A stretch of 39,959 bases of DNA from an uncultured Lachnospiraceae bacterium (GCA_948470335.1 CAOKOL010000035.1:1-39959), one strand, 5' to 3'. Positions 31,525 through 39,780 are shown, counted from the first letter of the stretch. Notes: generated from the letters alone by a model not told the origin. Made by a program: numbers and translations.

Positions 31525-33773
31525 ATAATATCCCCTTCTCTCAGCTCCTGCTGGAACATTCCCGGCATTCCGTTTACACTCAGATTCACCTTTCCTCTCG
31601 GATTTTTCAAATCAATACCGGAATACTCGATCATGTCCATCAGATAGTAAGGCATCCCGTCTCCTTTACGGGGAAGACGAATGGGAGAATCATTCAAATA
31701 AAACAGGAGCGGTTTGGTTGACGGCGTTGCTCTGGGGGCGGGGGCGGGAACAGGCGCAGGTTCGGGTTTAACCTGAACGGACTCCTGCCTGGTTTCCGCA
31801 GCAGGTTCGGAAGCTGCCGCAGATGCGGCGGAAACATTTCTTGGCGCCGGAATTCCCGGTGCCGGGGCGAAAGATTCCGGCGTTTGATCCGCAGAAGCCG
31901 ACGGATCAGGCAGTGGAATATTCGGTGCCGGAGGATCGGAAACCAACGGAGCGGTTTCGTGGAACGTCTGCTCTCCCGCCGTCACTGCCGCCGGAGGAAC
32001 CATTGCGGCGGTGTCCTGTACATCCTGCATCGTATCTGTTGCAGTACTCTGTGCATCGTTTATTGCAGCGTCTGACACAGTATCTTTTATAATGTCCGGT
32101 GTGTCTTTATCCGTTCTGTCATCGGTGTTTTCGGCCGAAACTTCTTCTTCCGCCGGTTTTTGTATCTCCGGGCGTATCATTACAATGATATCTCCGGTTT
32201 TCAAAGGCGTTTCCAGCGGCATATATTTTCCGTTCAGCGTGATTTCCAGACAGGTGGCGGCCCCTTCGATATCGCCCAGACATGCCTTTGCGTCTCCGCC
32301 CGTAACGGCAGGAATAAAATCAATATTATCGCCGGCCCGGACCACATCCGACAGCTTTCCTTCTTTCTTATTAATCAAAAGGGAAGCCGGCTGAGAAGAC
32401 ATACCGTAAAATACTTTTCGCTTTCCGTTCACCGTCACGGTCAGGTTCATGCCGTGACGCCCAAGAATATCCTGAAAGTTATATCCGTTCATCATCAGCA
32501 GATTTAAAACCGTAAAGCTGCCGCTCCGGAATAGTTTGGCCGGTTTATTATTCAGAATTACCCGGAAACTGTCATTGATCAGATTTAAACCGGAGGAAAT
32601 AACGATTCCCAAAGGTGTGGCATATTCCGGGTTATTCAGATCATATTCATTGGAAAACGCATTTGTCTGAAAATTGTTTCCGGCGATTGCCACCCGGTTG
32701 GCATCCATTTGAAGCGCGGCAGTCAGTCCTTCTTTCAGCCCTGACAGTTTGCTGCCTCCGCCTGCCAGAAACAATGCGGAGGGAGGGCCGCCGTTTACAT
32801 CCAGGATCTTGCCGGCGATCTCTCGGCATAAAAGCTCGGTTGTTCCCTGGATACAGCGCAGAAGTTCCTCCTGAGCAGCGGTCCGTTCAAATCCGAGAAT
32901 GTCCGTAAAAGTGATCTCCTTGCTCAGCCCGATCTGCGATTTCACTTTCTCAGCAGTGCCGAAATCCACCAGATATTCCTTCATGATCGTCTCCGTGATT
33001 TCGTCTCCGGCTACGGTCGCCATCGTGTAGCCTGTCACGCTTCCGTCGGTACAGGCGGCAATATCCGATGTTCCGGCGCCGATATCCACCATAACCAGGT
33101 TCAGAAGTCTGAGATTCTCCGGAATAGCGGCATTAATAGCGGCGATGGGCTCCAGGGTAATGCTGGCTACCTCCAGACCGATTTTATTCATGGTTGTATA
33201 TAAACTCTCCACCACCTCGCTGGGAAGAAAGGTTGCGATCAGATCAACTTTTACATGCTTTCCCCGATGGTCTTTTAAGCTGGATATCATATACTGATCG
33301 AGAAAATACTGGCATACGGTATATCCTACGAGATAAAAACGGCGGGTGTCATTTATCGCTTCATTGTCTGCGTCAAAAGCGTCTTCTGCTTTTGTAATGG
33401 CGCCGGCTTCCAGACGGCTGATAATCTCATCGTCGATTAACTGTGTCCCCGGAAGATTTAATTCAAAATCAGCCCGCTTGGTCTGCAGGGCCCTTCCTGC
33501 CGCCGCGACGCAGACGCGGGTCAATTTACATTGTATCTTATCTTCCAGACGTTTTTTTATTTTATTAGCCAGTGCTGAAACTTTTTCTATATTTTCAATT
33601 TGTCCGTCGATCATAGCCCGTTCCGTATGGTTTTCCTTTTCAACGGCGATGATTTTCACTTTATCGTTCTCAACGGTTCCCACCATTCCGATAATACTTC
33701 TTGTTCCGATGTCCAAAGCAAAAATAATGCGGTCTGCCTGCACCTGCATTTTTTTGACCTGTTTTCTGGCCAT
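31503..33773 (-). CDS. Long FtsA-like actin-fold ATPase
   Basis: A 756-residue protein; the ATG at 33773 is chosen because GGAGG ends six bases before it. Residues about 14-390 are an FtsA/MreB-like actin fold: FALDIGTRSIIGMVG (phosphate 1), MVDIGAGTSDIAAC (phosphate 2), then ALFLAGGGSKLSGL (adenosine motif). The 'SHS2'-like insert is present, as in clostridial FtsA paralogues. A C-terminal extension follows. Three segments repeat a pattern of NG followed later by GD-I: TVTVNGKRKVF...RAGDNIDFIP, TLNGKYMPL...KTGDIIVMI and LSVNGMPGM...REGDIIKIE. A Pro/Ala/Glu-rich linker covers about 538-688. No membrane-targeting helix is evident at the end. A cell-division or envelope role is likely. Confidence 0.8.
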   Translation of the reverse strand: MARKQVKKMQVQADRIIFALDIGTRSIIGMVGTVENDKVKIIAVEKENHTERAMIDGQIENIEKVSALANKIKKRLEDKIQCKLTRVCVAAAGRALQTKRADFELNLPGTQLIDDEIISRLEAGAITKAEDAFDADNEAINDTRRFYLVGYTVCQYFLDQYMISSLKDHRGKHVKVDLIATFLPSEVVESLYTTMNKIGLEVASITLEPIAAINAAIPENLRLLNLVMVDIGAGTSDIAACTDGSVTGYTMATVAGDEITETIMKEYLVDFGTAEKVKSQIGLSKEITFTDILGFERTAAQEELLRCIQGTTELLCREIAGKILDVNGGPPSALFLAGGGSKLSGLKEGLTAALQMDANRVAIAGNNFQTNAFSNEYDLNNPEYATPLGIVISSGLNLINDSFRVILNNKPAKLFRSGSFTVLNLLMMNGYNFQDILGRHGMNLTVTVNGKRKVFYGMSSQPASLLINKKEGKLSDVVRAGDNIDFIPAVTGGDAKACLGDIEGAATCLEITLNGKYMPLETPLKTGDIIVMIRPEIQKPAEEEVSAENTDDRTDKDTPDIIKDTVSDAAINDAQSTATDTMQDVQDTAAMVPPAAVTAGEQTFHETAPLVSDPPAPNIPLPDPSASADQTPESFAPAPGIPAPRNVSAASAAASEPAAETRQESVQVKPEPAPVPAPAPRATPSTKPLLFYLNDSPIRLPRKGDGMPYYLMDMIEYSGIDLKNPRGKVNLSVNGMPGMFQQELREGDIIKIEEEL

Positions 33774-33820
33774 GCCCATCCTCCTTAGCTGCACTGCACT
33801 TGCAAATTTTTATAATAAAG

Positions 33821-33866
33821 TACCCGGACAGAATACGAAAGCGACGCATTCTGCCGGATTCGGGTA
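33821..33866 (-). repeat. Long hairpin in the leader of the FtsA-like gene
   Basis: ACCCGGACAGAATACG pairs with CGCATTCTGCCGGATTCGGGT apart from bulges and one mismatch, in the transcribed leader just after the promoter. A related hairpin is found at 38785-38817. The remaining bases between 33774 and 33820 show only the SD. Confidence 0.5.
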
Positions 33867-33880
33867 TTCACTCAGATATT

Positions 33881-33909
33881 ATTATATTAAAATTATAATC
33901 TGATGTAAA
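33881..33909 (-). promoter_or_regulatory. Promoter of the FtsA-like gene
   Basis: TTTACA (33909-33904) and TATAAT (33886-33881) are 17 bases apart on the - strand, about 110 bases before the start codon. Confidence 0.7.
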
Positions 33910-33998
33910 TCTCTTTTTGCAAGAAAAATACACAGCCAGAGCACAGCTCCCAGAAAGAATATAAAGAAAACAGATAACATGGAAATCAGATCAGTCAC
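33882..33998 (-). CDS. Possible small membrane protein, 38 residues
   Basis: A GTG-started frame of 38 codons between the yneA-like gene and the FtsA-like gene. The peptide is one clear hydrophobic helix (LSVFFIFFLGAVLWLCIFLA, about residues 8-27) followed by KRDLHQ, as expected for a positive-inside membrane peptide. There is no convincing SD, and the FtsA promoter overlaps its stop, which argues against it. An in-frame ATG begins six codons later. I could not link it to any family. Confidence 0.3.
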   Translation of the reverse strand: MTDLISMLSVFFIFFLGAVLWLCIFLAKRDLHQIIILI

Positions 33999-34047
33999 AG
34001 CGTAAATGATACGTTTTTAGAGCATATGTTCCGTTCTGATAAAAGCA

Positions 34048-34419
34048 TTATCTATATTCATCATCATAATAAAATACAGTCAGATAATTGCCGGCATGGA
34101 TGGTGTCATCTTTCAGGTTATTCATAAATTTCAGTTCTTTCACACATGCCCTGGTATCCAGATCATATGCATCGGCAATCTCGCTGGCGATGCTCCACAG
34201 CGTATCTCCGTTCTGAATCTCTATGCTGGTATAATATTTGTATCTGGTCTGCTCCTGTCCTCTCGCTTTGATTCCCCTGAAAATGATGGTGAACAGAATC
34301 AGGAGAATCAGAAATACCAGGCCGGCCAGAAATACCGATTTTTGTCCGTCCTGTTTACGGATTCTCAAAATGTCAATATTCCGGATTTTGCTTTCAATGA
34401 TTGTTCTGATGTAATTCAT
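34048..34419 (-). CDS. YneA-like LysM protein, probable SOS division inhibitor
   Basis: A 123-residue protein. The ATG at 34419 is preferred because AGGAGGGG lies 7 bases upstream. A membrane helix (SVFLAGLVFLILLILFTIIF, about residues 28-47) is followed by an external LysM domain at about 68-120 (YTSIEIQNGDTLWSIASEIA, then YLTVFYYD). In Bacillus the gene yneA, divergent from lexA, encodes exactly this kind of membrane-LysM protein and delays division after DNA damage. The same divergent arrangement with LexA boxes is seen here, so I infer the same role. It could also be a general cell wall-binding protein. Confidence 0.8.
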   Translation of the reverse strand: MNYIRTIIESKIRNIDILRIRKQDGQKSVFLAGLVFLILLILFTIIFRGIKARGQEQTRYKYYTSIEIQNGDTLWSIASEIADAYDLDTRACVKELKFMNNLKDDTIHAGNYLTVFYYDDEYR

Positions 34420-34461
34420 AAGACCCCTCCTGACAGTAAATGACGATGGATGCGGCGTGCA

Positions 34462-34475
34462 CGAACAAATGTTTG
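34462..34475. promoter_or_regulatory. LexA box 1
   Basis: CGAACAAATGTTTG matches the Gram-positive LexA consensus CGAACnnnnGTTYG. It lies just past the -10 of the yneA-like gene. Confidence 0.85.
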
Positions 34476-34480
34476 CACTT

Positions 34481-34509
34481 ATTATATGGCACGAACAGAT
34501 GTTTGTCAA
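34481..34509 (-). promoter_or_regulatory. Promoter of the yneA-like gene
   Basis: TTGACA (34509-34504) and TATAAT (34486-34481) are 17 bases apart; this is a full consensus promoter. LexA box 2 fills its spacer, so repression is expected to be tight until LexA is cleaved. Confidence 0.85.
34492..34505. promoter_or_regulatory. LexA box 2
   Basis: CGAACAGATGTTTG lies between the -35 and -10 of the yneA-like promoter. Confidence 0.85.
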
Positions 34510-34516
34510 TCTTTTT

Positions 34517-34530
34517 CGAACAAATGTTTC
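34517..34530. promoter_or_regulatory. LexA box 3
   Basis: CGAACAAATGTTTC lies between the two divergent promoters and has one end mismatch to the consensus. Confidence 0.75.
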
Positions 34531-34538
34531 AAAAACAT

Positions 34539-34567
34539 TTGCTTTTTTATCGAACGTGTGTTAGTAT
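34539..34567 (+). promoter_or_regulatory. lexA promoter
   Basis: TTGCTT (34539-34544) and TAGTAT (34562-34567) are 17 bases apart. LexA box 4 overlaps the spacer and -10, as expected for autoregulation. Confidence 0.6.
34551..34564. promoter_or_regulatory. LexA box 4
   Basis: CGAACGTGTGTTAG keeps CGAAC and GTT of the consensus and overlaps the lexA promoter. Confidence 0.65.
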
Positions 34568-34610
34568 AGTAACAGAATGAACTGCGGCATTCACAAGGGA
34601 GGAATTACAT

Positions 34611-35231
34611 ATGCCAAATGGAAAAATTACGCCAAAGCAACAGGAGATTCTTGATTTTATAAAGAAAGAAATTTTGCAGAAAGGGTACCCGCCGGCCGTT
34701 CGGGATATCTGCCAGGCAGTGCGTTTGAAGTCAACCTCATCTGTCCACTCCCATCTGGAAACTCTGGAGAAAAACGGATATATCCGTCGCGATCCTACGA
34801 AACCCAGAGCTATTGAGATTCTTGACGAAGAATTTTATATGAACCGGAAAGAGATGATTCAGATTCCCATTATCGGAAATGTGGCCGCCGGAACACCCAT
34901 TCTGGCAGTGGAAAATATCGAAGACTATTTTCCCATGCCTGCCAGCATGGTTCCGGATAAAGACCTGTTTATTCTGCGTGTAAAAGGCGACAGTATGATT
35001 AACATGGGGATTCTGAACGGGGATTTTGTGATCGTGGCCCAGGCCGATACCGCTGAAAACGGAGAAGTGGTGGTAGCATTGGTAGATGATTCCGCTACGG
35101 TAAAACGTTTTTACAAAGAGAATGACTATTACCGTTTACAGCCGGAAAATGATGCGATGGAACCGATTATTGTTCCGGAAGTGACGATTCAGGGAAAAGT
35201 CGTCGGGTTGCTGCGCATGAATATTTCTTAA
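34611..35231 (+). CDS. lexA: SOS repressor LexA
   Basis: A 206-residue repressor-protease of usual length. The winged-helix N-terminal domain (about 1-70) includes [35 protein letters not shown] and [20 protein letters not shown], and binds the boxes listed upstream. The self-cleavage site is Ala93-Gly94 (NVAAGTPI), and the peptidase dyad is Ser128 (VKGDSMI) with Lys165 (TVKRFY). RecA-ssDNA filaments trigger cleavage. AAGGGAGGA stands 8 bases before the ATG. It is divergent from the yneA-like gene and controls both through the shared intergenic region. Confidence 0.97.
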   Translation: MPNGKITPKQQEILDFIKKEILQKGYPPAVRDICQAVRLKSTSSVHSHLETLEKNGYIRRDPTKPRAIEILDEEFYMNRKEMIQIPIIGNVAAGTPILAVENIEDYFPMPASMVPDKDLFILRVKGDSMINMGILNGDFVIVAQADTAENGEVVVALVDDSATVKRFYKENDYYRLQPENDAMEPIIVPEVTIQGKVVGLLRMNIS

Positions 35232-35261
35232 ATGTATATATATTTTTAAAGGTATATACGG

Positions 35262-35323
35262 ACAGAACGCACTGCTTGTCTCTCTCCGGTCATGCCTGAC
35301 CTGGGAACTGCAGTGCGCTCTGT
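35262..35323. repeat. Imperfect inverted repeat downstream of lexA
   Basis: ACAG..CGCACTGC (35262-35275) pairs with GCAGTGCG..CTGT (35310-35323). It lies between the convergent lexA and rsfS genes but has no T-run, so a terminator role is uncertain. Confidence 0.4.
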
Positions 35324-35386
35324 AATATCACAAAATTTTTTGAAAAATCCCGAATCGGATACTTTTCGGAGTATTCCACAGCCATT

Positions 35387-35767
35387 TTATGACTCGCTGT
35401 CTCCTGTTCCGTCCGTTTGATTTTCATTCATTTCCACGACTTTTCCGTCCCTCCAGATTCGTTCCAGATCATAGAACCTTCTGTCGTCCCTGGAAAAGAC
35501 ATGGATAACCACGTCGGAAAAATCCATCAGGATCCAGATTGCCGACTGATAGCCTTCGATCTGTCTGAGCTGATATCCGGCCTGTCCCATTTTTTCCAGC
35601 ACTTCGTCGGCGATGGCCTGTACCTGATTGATATTTGCACCGTTGGCGATAATAAAATAGTCTGCCAGCACGGACACCTCGGATATGTCGATTACCCGGA
35701 TATCTTCCGCCAGCTTTTTATCCAGTGCCTGATATGCCGTTTTCACCATGTCCATTGATTTTGACAT
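35387..35767 (-). CDS. rsfS: Ribosome silencing factor RsfS
   Basis: A 126-residue protein. VIDISEVSVLADYFIIANG (residues 25-43) and QIEGYQSAIWILMDFSDVVI followed by HVFSRDDRRFYDLERIW are the two family signatures. RsfS binds ribosomal protein L14 and blocks subunit joining when nutrients are scarce. Its start abuts the yqeK stop with one shared base, and the last about 15 residues are a polar tail. It ends the conserved block that begins at rplU. Confidence 0.93.
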   Translation of the reverse strand: MSKSMDMVKTAYQALDKKLAEDIRVIDISEVSVLADYFIIANGANINQVQAIADEVLEKMGQAGYQLRQIEGYQSAIWILMDFSDVVIHVFSRDDRRFYDLERIWRDGKVVEMNENQTDGTGDSES

Positions 35768-36357
35768 TATCGGTTCGTCTCCTTTTCTTTATAATATAGA
35801 TATGCCTGTTTTGTGGTATCGTCAATGATACCGCCGCTGCGTTCCAGATATTCCAGAATCTGTTTCATTACCTGATAAATACAGTTGTCCAAATCCTGAA
35901 AAGCCAGCCGGCGGATATCGTCCAGATTCGGGGCCTGATCTCTCCTGGGTTCAATATAATCCGCTAGATAGATTATTTTCTCCAGAAGCGTCATGCCGGG
36001 CCTTCCGGTAGTGTGGTATCGGATGGCGGAGGCAATTTCCTGATCCCCCACATGATATTCCGAAACAGCCATCTCTGCTCCCAGCTTCGCATGAAGCAGC
36101 AGAGGATTTTGGTGCTCGGCTTCCGAAATTTCGATCTTATATTTTTCGCATTGCGTTATCATCTCACCGGCCTTGTACTGTCTGGCACAGTCGTGAAGCA
36201 GCCCTGCCAGCTCCGCCTGTTTCAGATTACCGCCATACCGCATGGCCAGGCAGACAGCCGTATAGGAAACGCCGAGGGTATGTTCGTAGCGATGAGGCTT
36301 TAACCGTTTTTGTAACTGACTGCGGATTTCAAAAATATCTGTCATACTTTTTGTCAT
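35767..36357 (-). CDS. yqeK: HD-domain nucleotide hydrolase YqeK
   Basis: A 196-residue HD-superfamily protein. KPHRYEHTLGVSYTAVCLA gives the first histidine, LAGLLHDCARQY the HD pair, and LLHAKLGAEMA the next metal ligand; AIRYHTTGRPGMTLLEKIIY followed by LADYIEPRRD closes the set. YqeK proteins are reported to split diadenosine tetraphosphate symmetrically. The gene lies between nadD and rsfS, its standard position in Firmicutes. It overlaps rsfS by one base. Confidence 0.93.
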   Translation of the reverse strand: MTKSMTDIFEIRSQLQKRLKPHRYEHTLGVSYTAVCLAMRYGGNLKQAELAGLLHDCARQYKAGEMITQCEKYKIEISEAEHQNPLLLHAKLGAEMAVSEYHVGDQEIASAIRYHTTGRPGMTLLEKIIYLADYIEPRRDQAPNLDDIRRLAFQDLDNCIYQVMKQILEYLERSGGIIDDTTKQAYLYYKEKETNR

Positions 36358-36394
36358 TCACTTTCATTATTGTTGTACGCACGCTTTATCGGAT

Positions 36395-37012
36395 TTAGCG
36401 AATAGGTATATAAAGCCTGTTTTCCTGAATATATTTGATCACTTTATCCGGCACATAATACCGGATGGAATGTCTGTCAGCCACCAATTTCCGAATCATA
36501 CTGCTGGAAATATCCAGATTCACATATTGCAGCGGATAAATTCTGCCGTGATACCGTTCCGTTAAAAAAGCTATTTTTTCCGCCAGCAGTCCTTCGGATC
36601 CCTCGCCCCGGTTTGCGGCTAAAATAGTAGCCAGCCGAAATATTTTTTCCGGTTCATGCCAGTCTTCCATATAATACAGGGAATCCGCTCCCACTATAAA
36701 ATAGTAGGTGTTTTCCGGATTCTCCCTGCAAAACCATTCCAGTGTTTCGGAAGTATAGGAATATCCGGTTCTCATCCGTTCCAGATCGGAACAGATAAAA
36801 TGAGGATTGTTTTCAATGGCGGCCTTTACCATTTCGGCCCTCTGTTCATAGCAGGTGATCCTGCGGCCCGCTTTATGAGGCGGATCGGAGGAAGGGAGAA
36901 AAACCACCTGATCCAGATGAAAGAAATCATATGCGGTTTCTGCCAGGCGAAGATGCGCGATATGAATCGGATCAAAGGTTCCTCCCATGATTCCTATCTT
37001 TTTACCAGCCAT
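36395..37012 (-). CDS. nadD: Nicotinate-nucleotide adenylyltransferase NadD
   Basis: A 205-residue enzyme of NAD synthesis that joins AMP to nicotinate mononucleotide. GIMGGTFDPIHIAHL (about residues 7-21) carries the nucleotidyltransferase (T/H)xGH-type site, with HIAH as the core, and ISSSMIRKLVADRHSIRYYV (about 168-187) is the C-terminal 'iSST.iR' motif. VFLPSSDPPHK and FIVGADSLYYMEDW are further landmarks. It sits between yhbY and yqeK as usual. Confidence 0.95.
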   Translation of the reverse strand: MAGKKIGIMGGTFDPIHIAHLRLAETAYDFFHLDQVVFLPSSDPPHKAGRRITCYEQRAEMVKAAIENNPHFICSDLERMRTGYSYTSETLEWFCRENPENTYYFIVGADSLYYMEDWHEPEKIFRLATILAANRGEGSEGLLAEKIAFLTERYHGRIYPLQYVNLDISSSMIRKLVADRHSIRYYVPDKVIKYIQENRLYIPIR

Positions 37013-37051
37013 AGAAGCCTCCCAGTGGTTTCGGTGCTATCCGGCCCCATG

Positions 37052-37354
37052 CTACAGATTCTTCAGTTCAAAACGGCTTTTTTCTTTTGCCTGTCTGAAC
37101 AGTACGACTTTTCTGCCGATCACCTGGACGACCAGGGATCTTGTCCGTTCTGACAATGTAACGGCCGCTGTTTTCGGATCGTCAGGGCAGCTTTTTAACA
37201 TATTGAGTTTAATCAGTTCTCTTGCTTCCAGCGCTTCGTCCACTGCTTTGGTTAATTCTGGGGTAATGCCGGATTTGCCCACCTGAAAGATCGCATCCAT
37301 GGTCATGGCTGCGCTTTTCAGATAAGCCCGTTGTCTGCTGTTTATTGATATCAT
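37052..37354 (-). CDS. yhbY: YhbY-family RNA-binding protein
   Basis: A 100-residue single-domain protein of the CRS1-YhbY type. LTSKQR-like opening SRQRAYLKSAAMTMDAIFQV leads to GKSGITPELTKAVDEALEAR, then LIKLNMLKSC and VQVIGRKVVLFRQAKEKSR. The GKxG loop is present. The family associates with pre-50S ribosomal particles. The position between obg and nadD is conserved and agrees with a ribosome assembly role. Confidence 0.93.
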   Translation of the reverse strand: MISINSRQRAYLKSAAMTMDAIFQVGKSGITPELTKAVDEALEARELIKLNMLKSCPDDPKTAAVTLSERTRSLVVQVIGRKVVLFRQAKEKSRFELKNL

Positions 37355-37372
37355 GGATATCTCCTTTAAAGA

Positions 37373-38662
37373 TTATTTATAATAATCGAACTGTAAATTG
37401 TATATTTTCACGGTATCCCCTTCCTGAATTCCCTGATCTTCCAGTTCTTTTAAGATACCGGAGGTTTTCAGGAACTTCTGGAAAAAGGCGAATCCTTTTT
37501 CGGAATCCAGATTGGTGTAGCCCAGCATTTTATCGATTCTGGGGCCTTCCACACCGTATACACCCTCTTCCAGTTTTTCCACTGTGAAGGGCAGGCTCTC
37601 ATTGTCGGGAAAATCCAGGTCGAATTCAGGCTCGAAGATTACGGGGGCGGTATCCATGGTTTTTAGAAGTTCCGCCACATAATACAGCAATTCCTGGAGT
37701 CCCCGGCCGCTGACTGCCGAAATGGGAAATACATGGATTCCCTTCGGTTCAAATTCATTTCTGATCCGTTCCAGAGGATCTGGCTCTCCCGGTGCCTGAA
37801 AAACGGCGTCCATTTTGTTGGCGGCGATTACCTGGGGGCGTTTCAGCAGTTCCGGATTATAAGCCTCAAGCTCTTTGTTGATGGCATTGATATCCGCAAT
37901 GGGGTCCCGTCCTTCCACGGAAGCGGCATCTACCATATGGATCATCACCTTGGTCCGTTCGATATGCTTCAAAAAGGCATGTCCCAGTCCCACGCCCTTG
38001 GAGGCACCCTCGATCAGCCCTGGAATATCGGCGATGACAAATCCGCTGCCCTCTCCCATGTCTACCACGCCCAGCACAGGATTCAGCGTGGTAAAATGAT
38101 AATTGGCGATTTTGGGACGGGCATTGGTCACACGGGAGAGAAAGGTGGACTTTCCCACATTGGGGAAACCGACCAGTCCCACATCCGCGATCACCTTTAA
38201 CTCCAGCCGCACCCACAGCTCCCGGCCCGGCTGTCCGGGCTGGGCATATTTCGGAACCTGCATGGTGGCAGTGGCATAATGCATATTCCCCTGTCCGCCC
38301 CGGCCGCCTTTTAAAAGGACCTCCCGCTTGTGCTCTCCTGACATATCAATAATGACTTTGCCCGTTTCATCATCTTTAATAACGGTTCCGGCAGGGACTT
38401 TGATCACCAGATCTTTTCCGTCAGCGCCGTGGCACTTGCGTTTTTTTCCTTCCTCGCCGCTTTGAGCCACATATTTGCGGACATGCCGAAAATCAGAAAG
38501 GGTGTTCAGACCTTCGTCTACCTGAATGATGATGTCGCCGCCCCGGCCTCCGTCTCCGCCGTCAGGGCCGCCATTGGGTACATAGAGTTCCCTGCGGAAG
38601 CTGACATGGCCGTCTCCGCCCTTGCCAGACTTTATAAATATTTTTGCACTGTCTGCAAACAT
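37373..38662 (-). CDS. obg: GTPase Obg (CgtA)
   Basis: A 429-residue protein, the usual Obg length, if it starts at the ATG at 38662, which has GGAGG five bases upstream. Domains in order: the glycine-rich Obg fold (about 1-158; FRRELYVPNGGPDGGDGG), the G domain (about 159-335; GFPNVGKSTFLSR as P-loop, DIPGLIEGA as switch, NKMDA as base contact), and the OCT domain (about 350-429). Obg binds the 50S subunit late in assembly and links to the stringent response. It follows rpmA, with a terminator-like hairpin between them, so it may also have its own promoter. Confidence 0.96.
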   Translation of the reverse strand: MFADSAKIFIKSGKGGDGHVSFRRELYVPNGGPDGGDGGRGGDIIIQVDEGLNTLSDFRHVRKYVAQSGEEGKKRKCHGADGKDLVIKVPAGTVIKDDETGKVIIDMSGEHKREVLLKGGRGGQGNMHYATATMQVPKYAQPGQPGRELWVRLELKVIADVGLVGFPNVGKSTFLSRVTNARPKIANYHFTTLNPVLGVVDMGEGSGFVIADIPGLIEGASKGVGLGHAFLKHIERTKVMIHMVDAASVEGRDPIADINAINKELEAYNPELLKRPQVIAANKMDAVFQAPGEPDPLERIRNEFEPKGIHVFPISAVSGRGLQELLYYVAELLKTMDTAPVIFEPEFDLDFPDNESLPFTVEKLEEGVYGVEGPRIDKMLGYTNLDSEKGFAFFQKFLKTSGILKELEDQGIQEGDTVKIYNLQFDYYK

Positions 38663-38734
38663 AAACTCCTCCATATCTGATACCACGGGACAGACTTTCC
38701 GGCATGGATCTTTCCCCGTGATATGGCGCCATGT

Positions 38735-38768
38735 CACAAAAAGCCGACCCATTCCTGGTGTCGGCTTT
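38735..38768 (-). terminator. Terminator after rpmA
   Basis: AAAGCCGAC (38740-38748) pairs with GTCGGCTTT (38760-38768); read on the - strand, the stem is followed by a run of Ts ending at 38737. It lies between rpmA and obg. Confidence 0.75.
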
Positions 38769-38784
38769 GATACTTACAAAATAC

Positions 38785-38817
38785 CCGGCAGAATGCGCCG
38801 ATAACGCATCCTGTCGG
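38785..38817 (-). repeat. Second copy of the ACCCGG..CAGAATGCG hairpin
   Basis: CCGGCAGAATGCG (38785-38797) pairs with CGCATCCTGTCGG (38805-38817) with one wobble and one mismatch. It shares CCGGCAGAATGCG with the hairpin at 33821-33866 read on the opposite strand. Confidence 0.5.
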
Positions 38818-38831
38818 AATACGAACGATGA

Positions 38832-39122
38832 TTATTCGTTTACAACCTTCGGATATACAGAAACCTGCTTTTTGTCTCTGCCTTTTCTCTCAAACTTTAC
38901 CACACCGTCAACCAGCGCGAATAACGTGTCGTCTCCGCCGCGGCCTACGTTGTTGCCGGGATGGATTTTGGTGCCACGCTGTCTGTAGAGAATGTTTCCG
39001 GCTTTTACAAACTGTCCGTCCGCTCTCTTTGCACCCAGTCTTTTTGACTCGGAATCTCTGCCGTTCTTAGTAGAACCAACACCTTTTTTATGGGCAAATA
39101 ACTGAAGATTCATTTTCAACAT
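38832..39122 (-). CDS. rpmA: Ribosomal protein L27 (precursor with Prp-cleaved extension)
   Basis: A 96-residue protein when started at the ATG at 39122, with AAGGAGG nine bases upstream. It begins [20 protein letters not shown]. In Firmicutes the first nine residues, ending in LxxF, form a leader that the protease Prp removes before A-H-K-K; the same layout is seen here, with prp directly upstream. The body ([40 protein letters not shown]) is clearly L27, which contacts the peptidyl-transferase centre. Confidence 0.96.
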   Translation of the reverse strand: MLKMNLQLFAHKKGVGSTKNGRDSESKRLGAKRADGQFVKAGNILYRQRGTKIHPGNNVGRGGDDTLFALVDGVVKFERKGRDKKQVSVYPKVVNE

Positions 39123-39126
39123 CACT

Positions 39127-39456
39127 TTACGCCTCCTTATACAGGATCTTAATGTACTTACTACCATACGCGCTGCGTATGCTTTCCAGGCCCAAAGCCA
39201 GGCTTTTGACTAAAAGCTGGGATGTGTCGTCCCTTCTGGTTTCCAGCCGCAGATACATCGCTCCGCGTTCTTCCTCCGTCCGCGTTTCAATCTGGTCGGA
39301 AGAAAATGCTTCCAAACTGTTCACAGTATTGGTGGAAAGGGCTGATACGGCGGCGCATACGATATCGGAACCATAGGCGGCATAGCCGGCATGTCCTTGA
39401 ATCGCAAAGCCTTTATACCGTTTGTCAGCGTCAAGATAAAACTTTACACGAATCAT
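39127..39456 (-). CDS. prp: Ribosomal-processing cysteine protease Prp
   Basis: A 109-residue protease. [20 protein letters not shown] (about residues 16-35) contains the catalytic His22 and Cys34, and [12 protein letters not shown] follows. Prp trims the N-terminal leader from L27 so that it can be assembled. It lies between rplU and rpmA, which is its standard place. The start ATG shares one base with the rplU stop (TAATG). Confidence 0.94.
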   Translation of the reverse strand: MIRVKFYLDADKRYKGFAIQGHAGYAAYGSDIVCAAVSALSTNTVNSLEAFSSDQIETRTEEERGAMYLRLETRRDDTSQLLVKSLALGLESIRSAYGSKYIKILYKEA

Positions 39457-39764
39457 TACTGGTTGATTTTTTCAATCTTTAATTCCGTATAGAGCTGTCT
39501 GTGGCCGTTTTTCTTATGATAGCCGGTTTTTCTCTTATACTTGTAAACAATTACCTTTTTCGCTTTTCCATTGCCGACTACCGTGGCTGTCACGGAAGCA
39601 CCTGCCACCGTAGGGGTTCCGACGGTAAACGTCTCACCGCTTACAGCAAGTACCTGGTCAAAGTTATACGTAGAACCTGCTTCCACGTCCAGCTTCTCTA
39701 CTCTGATGACATCTCCTTCAGCTACTTTGTACTGTTTACCACCTGTTGCTATAATTGCGTACAT
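39456..39764 (-). CDS. rplU: Ribosomal protein L21
   Basis: A 102-residue 50S protein. [20 protein letters not shown] and the closing [20 protein letters not shown] with IEKI are the family signatures. It binds 23S rRNA near L20. It is the first gene of the rplU-prp-rpmA unit; AAGGAGG precedes the ATG. A structured leader and a consensus promoter lie upstream. Confidence 0.97.
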   Translation of the reverse strand: MYAIIATGGKQYKVAEGDVIRVEKLDVEAGSTYNFDQVLAVSGETFTVGTPTVAGASVTATVVGNGKAKKVIVYKYKRKTGYHKKNGHRQLYTELKIEKINQ

Positions 39765-39780
39765 ATGGCAACCTCCTTAA

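Noticed and set aside
33346..33903. 185-residue frame on the + strand
   Set aside because: Antisense to the actin-fold domain of the FtsA-like gene and across its promoter.
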